10,307 nucleotides of DNA from Halobacteriaceae archaeon Tc-Br11_E2g27 (lineage in GTDB: Archaea; Halobacteriota; Halobacteria; Halobacteriales; Haloarculaceae), in the NCBI GenBank assembly GCA_001564135.1, contig LKNH01000074.1, positions 1 through 10,307 on the forward strand, written 5' to 3'. Positions 6,784 through 10,307 of the stretch are shown one piece after another. Position numbers and translations under genes: made by a program. The number at the start of each line of letters is the position of its first letter. The stretch's first letter is position 1. A model generated the notes under the pieces. It saw only the letters and a list, made by a program, of their open reading frames with translations. It was not told where the DNA came from and searched no databases.

Positions 6784-6936
6784 ACAACCAGCCGACGCCG
6801 GCAGCCGATAGTTTCACAGATGGTGGTCTGAGTGCTTGAATCCCTTCACATGGCTACAGTGTGGATTGTCTGCAGATAGATTGATAACCCAGTCGTAAAC
6901 CTTTGGCTGGGGCCGGCATAAACATACCGCAGGTAG

Positions 6937-6944
6937 CTTTTTAC
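6937..6944 (+). promoter_or_regulatory. TATA-like box of the CBS gene
   Basis: CTTTTTAC (6937-6944) is centred about 27 bases before the ATG at 6968, the normal spacing for a leaderless transcript. It lies roughly 155 bases downstream of the repeat array. Confidence 0.5.
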
Positions 6945-6967
6945 CCGACCGTGGCAAACTGTGACAT

Positions 6968-7549
6968 ATGAACGAGGAGGTATCTGTCCGCGAACTGATG
7001 AACCGGGAGTATGTGGGTGTTAGCGAGTCTGACGGTTTGATTGAGACTGTGGAGTTGTTGTTACGAGAGGATGCTTCAGCCGCAGTCGTCCAGCGAGGGA
7101 ACGAGCATATTGGCGTCGTCAGTGAACGAGATATTCTCGCCTCGCTTGTAGAGGGACCACCGCCCGAAAATGCAACTGTTGGTGATGTGATGAGCGAAAG
7201 CGTTCCGACCGTTGACCCAGAGATGAGCCTTGGGGAGGCGGCTGATGAGATGTCAACCCGCGGAAACAGCGGTGTCGTCGTGGCAAACGGTTCGGAGCCG
7301 CTAGGCGTTATCACTGAACGGGATTTGCTAGCCTCACGAACGTACGAGGTCGAGGCGAGGGCGACGGAGAAACCGGTGCAAGGGACTGTGACTGATGCCG
7401 ACTCGGCTGTGACCGTTGAGCATGCGAATGACGACCGAATCGAGGGTCAGTTTGACGACCAGAGTATTTGCGAGGTCTGTGGGAGCTTTTCGCCGGATTT
7501 GTCGCCGTTCAACGGTCAGTTGGTTTGTCCCAACTGCCGGACCATCTAG
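6968..7549 (+). CDS. CBS-pair protein with C-terminal zinc ribbon
   Basis: 193 residues. Two CBS motifs occupy about 6-62 and 72-126. Each starts with a V-x-x-(L/V)-M element (V7-M11 and V71-M75) and ends with the adenosyl-binding type strand and helix G-V-V-S-E-R-D-I-L (49-57) and G-V-I-T-E-R-D-L-L (113-121). A Bateman module of this kind normally binds AMP, ATP or a related adenosyl ligand and acts as an energy or ligand sensor. After an acidic linker (about 128-166) comes a small zinc ribbon with C168-x2-C171 and C187-x2-C190, which probably contacts nucleic acid or a partner protein. No enzyme domain is attached. The start is supported by a TATA-like box 27 bases upstream. The GNAT gene begins 11 bases after the stop codon, so the two are probably cotranscribed. 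The target is unknown. Confidence 0.93.
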   Translation: MNEEVSVRELMNREYVGVSESDGLIETVELLLREDASAAVVQRGNEHIGVVSERDILASLVEGPPPENATVGDVMSESVPTVDPEMSLGEAADEMSTRGNSGVVVANGSEPLGVITERDLLASRTYEVEARATEKPVQGTVTDADSAVTVEHANDDRIEGQFDDQSICEVCGSFSPDLSPFNGQLVCPNCRTI

Positions 7550-7560
7550 TACGGTAACTC

Positions 7561-8025
7561 ATGGACATCGTTACGCCCGATACCGGGGAGATAGACAAGA
7601 TTGTTGACCTCTGGGCGGAGTTAGCAGAGAGCCAACGCCAGTACGATGCACATATTCTCAGCGAAGAAAACCGAACTGGTGTCCGTGAAACCCTAGTCCA
7701 CCAGCTTGTCGCCGGGCAAGTTATCGTTGCTCGTGATGGTCCGAATCCTGCTGACATCCATGGTTTTGCTTCTTTTCGTATCGAGTCAGGTTCGTTTGAG
7801 CGTGCGGTTTCGCGCGGGATTATCGACAACCTGTATGTCGTTCCGAAGCGTCGTAGCGAAGGAATCGGGTCTGCGCTGCTGGAGGCTGCCGAATCACGGC
7901 TGGAAAATCACGATGTGGACCGGATTGCGCTCGAAGTGCTTGCCGCAAACGAGGCTGGTCGCCGCTTTTATCAGCGGTATGGATACGAACCCCACCGTCT
8001 GGAACTCGAAAAGCCCGTAGAATAA
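7561..8025 (+). CDS. GNAT family N-acetyltransferase
   Basis: 154 residues, a single GNAT fold that transfers acetyl from acetyl-CoA to an amine. Motif A follows strand 4: D-N-L-Y-V-V-P-K-R-R-S-E-G-I-G-S-A-L-L (89-107), with the pyrophosphate loop R-x-x-G-x-G at R98, G101 and G103. Motif B is N-E-A-G-R-R-F-Y-Q-R-Y-G-Y (130-142), with Y137 in the usual position of the general acid. The N-terminal substrate-binding half (1-60) gives no clue to the substrate. It follows the CBS gene after 11 bases without a promoter of its own, so the CBS protein may control or accompany it. Possible targets include a small metabolite, a protein N-terminus or a lysine. The nearby Acs makes a lysine-acetylation role thinkable, but nothing in the sequence proves it. 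Confidence 0.93.
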   Translation: MDIVTPDTGEIDKIVDLWAELAESQRQYDAHILSEENRTGVRETLVHQLVAGQVIVARDGPNPADIHGFASFRIESGSFERAVSRGIIDNLYVVPKRRSEGIGSALLEAAESRLENHDVDRIALEVLAANEAGRRFYQRYGYEPHRLELEKPVE

Positions 8026-8052
8026 GTTGCTTGTCACCAACGGGCATACAGA

Positions 8053-8067
8053 GACCGAAAGCGATAT
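8053..8067 (+). promoter_or_regulatory. Candidate promoter of tRNA-Thr
   Basis: CCGAAAGC followed by GATATGC gives a BRE-like and TATA-like pair. It would place the transcription start near 8090, about ten bases before the mature 5' end of the tRNA at 8101. The match to the TATA consensus is moderate. Confidence 0.4.
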
Positions 8068-8100
8068 GCACTCAAAGGCTGACCGACAAAGTGTAGACGC

Positions 8101-8174
8101 GCCAGGGGAGCTTGGGTGGTTCAAGCACCCGACTTGTAATCGGGAGTTCGAGGGTTCAAATCCCTCCCCTGGCT
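8101..8174 (+). tRNA. tRNA-Thr, anticodon UGU
   Basis: A complete cloverleaf without intron. The acceptor stem GCCAGGG pairs with CCCTGGC (8167-8173). The D stem GCTT/AAGC is 8110-8113 with 8123-8126. The anticodon stem CCCGA/TCGGG is 8128-8132 with 8140-8144, around the loop CTTGTAA with anticodon TGT at 8135-8137. The T stem GAGGG/CCCTC is 8150-8154 with 8162-8166, with loop TTCAAAT. The discriminator at 8174 is T, as known for haloarchaeal tRNA-Thr, and CCA is not encoded. It reads ACA and possibly other ACN codons. The core is odd: position 8 is G instead of U, 14 is G instead of A and 21 is C instead of A, while G14-C21 can extend the D stem. A copy of its 3' end lies 120 bases downstream. 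Confidence 0.96.
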
Positions 8175-8300
8175 TTCTGCGACGAACGAACGTGAGGAGC
8201 GAACGCCAACGGTGGATTTGAACGAGAGAAGTCGCAGCCAGTGAGCGAAGCGAACTGGACTGTCTTCGTGTGGTTCAATATCCCTCCCCTGGCTTTCTGC
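8153..8300 (+). repeat. Direct repeat of the tRNA-Thr 3' end (att-like pair)
   Basis: The last part of the tRNA (T loop, 3' T and acceptor strands, discriminator and six flanking bases, 8153-8180) recurs at 8272-8300. The two copies differ only by one inserted T; the final 20 bases are identical and offset by exactly 120. The second copy has no 5' half and is not a tRNA. A tRNA 3' end duplicated downstream is the usual trace of site-specific integration by a tyrosine-recombinase element. Here the 91 bases between the copies (8181-8271) hold no gene. They contain a 7-bp inverted repeat (CTGCGAC 8177-8183 with GTCGCAG 8231-8237) and a CCAGT/ACTGG hairpin. A deleted element or a local tandem duplication would both explain it. 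Confidence 0.85.
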
Positions 8301-8334
8301 AACACCAAGCCGAACTGAACCACTTTTCACCCCA

Positions 8335-8344
8335 GATTTTACTC
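8335..8344 (+). promoter_or_regulatory. TATA-like box of the membrane hydrolase gene
   Basis: GATTTTACTC is centred about 29 bases before the ATG at 8369, consistent with leaderless transcription. It lies downstream of the tRNA-tail repeat, so this gene appears to have its own promoter. Confidence 0.45.
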
Positions 8345-8368
8345 ATCCGGACTCCAAACTGATGGTCA

Positions 8369-8899
8369 ATGCAACCCATCGTCCACCCGGTCGTTGGGTA
8401 CATCTGCTATGCTATATACACCCGCCTTAGCGACGGGAATCGGCCAGAAGCCGAGCCCACAATCGTGGTCATATTCGCTGCAACGCTTCCCGATTTGATT
8501 GACCAACCGCTCTGGTTGCTCGGCATCACTCCTGTTGGCCGCACGTTCGCTCATTCGCTGTTTGGCGCGGTGTTTTGTATCGGAATTGCCGCCCTGATTG
8601 CTCACCACTATGGTCGTCGTGACCTCGGTGTTGCCTTCGCAATCGGCTATCTCTCGCATATCGCTGCAGATATTCCGTGGCACTTGCTGGCGGGTGACTA
8701 CCACGAACTCGGATTCTTGTTGTGGCCGGTGACCGAGATGCCGGCGTATTCGGGAGTGAAAACTATCGGAAGCGTCGGTGGCATCGAAATTACCACACTG
8801 TGGTTTGAGGCGGTTATTTTCCTGTTTGGTGTGGTGCTCTGGTGGGTGGATGGTCGACCGGGTTTTGAACTGCTTCGCCGGCATATCCGTGACTTGTGA
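8369..8899 (+). CDS. YdjM-like integral membrane metal-dependent hydrolase
   Basis: 176 residues with about four hydrophobic segments (roughly 5-19, 31-52, 60-80, 86-106) and a fifth near the C-terminus (about 143-160). Conserved polar residues sit inside or next to the membrane segments: H6 in H-P-V-V-G-Y, P41-D42 and D45 in A-T-L-P-D-L-I-D, H62-S63 in F-A-H-S-L-F-G, and H97 and D101 in S-H-I-A-A-D. This His/Asp set, with the P-D, H-S and H-x3-D pattern, is the hallmark of the YdjM/LexA-regulated membrane hydrolase family (PF04307), predicted to bind metal and attack a lipid or phosphate ester. The physiological substrate is not known. The ATG at 8369 is chosen over an out-of-frame ATG at 8362. 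It appears to be monocistronic. Confidence 0.88.
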   Translation: MQPIVHPVVGYICYAIYTRLSDGNRPEAEPTIVVIFAATLPDLIDQPLWLLGITPVGRTFAHSLFGAVFCIGIAALIAHHYGRRDLGVAFAIGYLSHIAADIPWHLLAGDYHELGFLLWPVTEMPAYSGVKTIGSVGGIEITTLWFEAVIFLFGVVLWWVDGRPGFELLRRHIRDL

Positions 8900-8970
8900 A
8901 ACGGGTGCGCCTATCCCCTAGACCATTCCTCTGGAGTGTTGCTAACATTACAATCGCAGCTAGCAGCGGA

Positions 8971-8978
8971 CTATATTG
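8971..8978 (+). promoter_or_regulatory. TATA box of the acetamidase gene
   Basis: CTATATTG is centred about 34 bases before the ATG at 9008 and would start the transcript near 9000. This gives a leader of only a few bases. An earlier ATG at 8998 is followed directly by a stop codon. Confidence 0.5.
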
Positions 8979-9007
8979 CCGTTCGGAACATAGCTACATG
9001 TGAACAG

Positions 9008-10307
9008 ATGTCAGAACAAATTCAGCAGGAACTGGAGGTAGACCAGTATACGCTCGGATTGGTCGGCCCGGAGCAAAAGTGGGCCGGAACAGTCGCAGAC
9101 GGCGGCACGGTTCGGACGCACACCCCACCGGCGTGCTGGGGGCCAATGATAACCCCCGAGTTCCGCGGCGGGCACGAAGTTACGCGTCCGATTCGTGTCG
9201 AAAACGCCGAACCGGGAGATGCTCTTATCGTTCATATCAAGGATGTAGAGGTGACAAGCATCGCAACGAGCACCGGTTCGATGGCCGAACACGAGGATGC
9301 TTTCGGTGATGACCCCTTCGTCGACCACAAATGCCCCGAATGTGGCACCGAATGGCCGGATAGCGTCATTGAGGGGACTGGTGAGGAAGCAATCCGCTGT
9401 GCTGAGTGTGGGGCCAACGCTTCCTCCTTTGGCTTCGAATATGGCTACACCGTCGTCTTTGATGACGACCGAACGGTCGGTGTAACCGTAGGCTCCGATG
9501 GTGCACGCGAACTTGCCGAAAACGCACACGAGGCGATGGCGCTGCCGGAGAACTCCCGCCAGCATCCCATCCTTCTGTACGAGCCAGACGAGATGCCCGG
9601 CACACTCGGTCGGCTCAGACCGTTTGTTGGAAATATCGGAACGACACCACCGGTTGAACTGCCGGATTCACACAATGCGGGTGATTTCGGACAGTTCTTG
9701 ATTGGTGCCGGCCACGACTGGGGGCTTGACAGCGAAGATGACCTGAAAGACCGGACCGACGGTCACATGGACTCCAACGAGGTTCGTGCCGGTGCGACGC
9801 TCATCTGCCCGGTGAAAGTCGACGGGGCAGGACTGTATGTTGGGGACTTACACGCAAATCAGGGTGATGGCGAACTTTCCTTGCACACCACGGATGTGAG
9901 TGGTCACACTGAACTCGAAGTTGAAGTCATCAAAGACGTGGGTCTTGATGGTCCGCTCTTGCTCCCGAACGAGGAGGACTTGCCACACATCGCAAAACCG
10001 TTTACTGCCGAGGAACGGGCCGCAGGTGAGGACCTTGCTGAGGAGTATCACGTCGATGATGTTGCAGAGACAGCTCCCATTCAGGTCTTTGGCTCGGGTG
10101 CGACAATCAACGACGCAACACAGAACGCCTTCGACCGTGCCAGCGAACTGTTTGGCATTAGCGAGGGTGAAGTCCGCTCTCGGTGTACTTTCAGCGGCGG
10201 CGTCGAAATTGCCCGGCTTCCAGGGATGGTCCAACTCTCGATGCTGACGCCGATGGAACTGCTCGAAGACGTTGGTCTCGCTGAGACTGTTCGTCAAAAA
10301 TACGACC
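9008..10307 (+). CDS. Acetamidase/formamidase family protein, C-terminus beyond window
   Basis: 433 codons are visible from the ATG at 9008, open at the right edge. The sequence belongs to the FmdA/AmdA family (PF03069), which hydrolyses short aliphatic amides to ammonia and the carboxylate. Family features are T-P-P-A-C-W-G-P near the N-terminus (39-46), V-E-N-A-E-P-G-D-A-L-I-V-H-I (64-77) and the strongly conserved V-G-D-L-H-A-N-Q-G-D-G-E (278-289), which carries likely metal or substrate ligands D280, H282 and E289. An unusual part is a four-cysteine zinc-ribbon-like insert: C109-x2-C112 and C131-x2-C134, flanked by Gly, between the N-terminal beta region and F-E-Y-G-Y. It fits a structural zinc site, and I do not know how widespread it is. 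The substrate could be formamide, acetamide or another amide. The product acetate would feed Acs. Confidence 0.92.
   Translation, partial: MSEQIQQELEVDQYTLGLVGPEQKWAGTVADGGTVRTHTPPACWGPMITPEFRGGHEVTRPIRVENAEPGDALIVHIKDVEVTSIATSTGSMAEHEDAFGDDPFVDHKCPECGTEWPDSVIEGTGEEAIRCAECGANASSFGFEYGYTVVFDDDRTVGVTVGSDGARELAENAHEAMALPENSRQHPILLYEPDEMPGTLGRLRPFVGNIGTTPPVELPDSHNAGDFGQFLIGAGHDWGLDSEDDLKDRTDGHMDSNEVRAGATLICPVKVDGAGLYVGDLHANQGDGELSLHTTDVSGHTELEVEVIKDVGLDGPLLLPNEEDLPHIAKPFTAEERAAGEDLAEEYHVDDVAETAPIQVFGSGATINDATQNAFDRASELFGISEGEVRSRCTFSGGVEIARLPGMVQLSMLTPMELLEDVGLAETVRQKYD

Noticed and set aside
8101..8174. Selenocysteine-like tRNA suggested by a possible 8-bp acceptor stem and extended D stem
   Set aside because: The anticodon is UGU and the T stem is a normal five pairs. 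The features are better described as a noncanonical tRNA-Thr core.
8027..8221. Plus-strand 64-codon frame running from the tRNA leader through the tRNA
   Set aside because: It reads straight through the tRNA gene and has no promoter or family resemblance.
8121..8330. Minus-strand 69-codon frame containing two A-E-S-Q-G-R-D segments
   Set aside because: It is the antisense translation of the tRNA-Thr tail and its duplicate, a well-known type of spurious annotation. The internal repeat is just the DNA repeat.
9011..10297. Minus-strand frames opposite the acetamidase gene
   Set aside because: Shadows of a well-supported family member on the plus strand. They show no recognisable domain.

Overview
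The window comes from the chromosome of a haloarchaeon (class Halobacteria). The predicted proteins are strongly acidic. Several genes start directly at or a few bases after the expected transcription start, 26-34 bases downstream of TATA-like boxes, with no Shine-Dalgarno sequence. The left-edge gene encodes a Tat lipoprotein, there is a HalX-type response regulator, and flavin/F420 synthesis starts from an archaeal GTP cyclohydrolase III. GC content looks moderate for the group (mid-50s percent by eye, not computed).

Layout from left to right: a left-truncated Tat lipoprotein gene (-); thrS for a full-length, editing-competent threonyl-tRNA synthetase (-); an orphan HalX response regulator (-); a small conserved haloarchaeal protein of unknown function (+); a divergent member of the AMP-forming acetyl-CoA synthetase family (-), convergent with it; gch3 for GTP cyclohydrolase III (+), divergent from acs and apparently starting at a leaderless GTG; a 307-base non-coding gap carrying four copies of a 17-base repeat; a CBS-pair protein with a C-terminal zinc ribbon and a GNAT acetyltransferase, probably one operon (+); tRNA-Thr(UGU), whose 3' end is repeated exactly 120 bases downstream; a YdjM-like membrane metal-dependent hydrolase (+); and an acetamidase/formamidase family enzyme cut by the right edge (+).

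Most of the genes are ordinary core metabolism and translation, and I see no defence island, CRISPR array, transposase or secretion cluster. Functional links inside the window are loose. ThrRS and one of its substrate tRNAs lie about 6 kb apart. Acs and a GNAT enzyme lie near each other, and Acs enzymes are regulated by lysine acetylation in bacteria, but a link here is only a guess. An amidase that may release acetate or formate sits a few kb from acetate activation.

The non-textbook signals are in the non-coding DNA: the repeat array at 6671-6783, the tRNA-tail duplication at 8153-8300, the unusual 8/14/21 core of the tRNA, and two inverted repeats in the thrS promoter/leader region.
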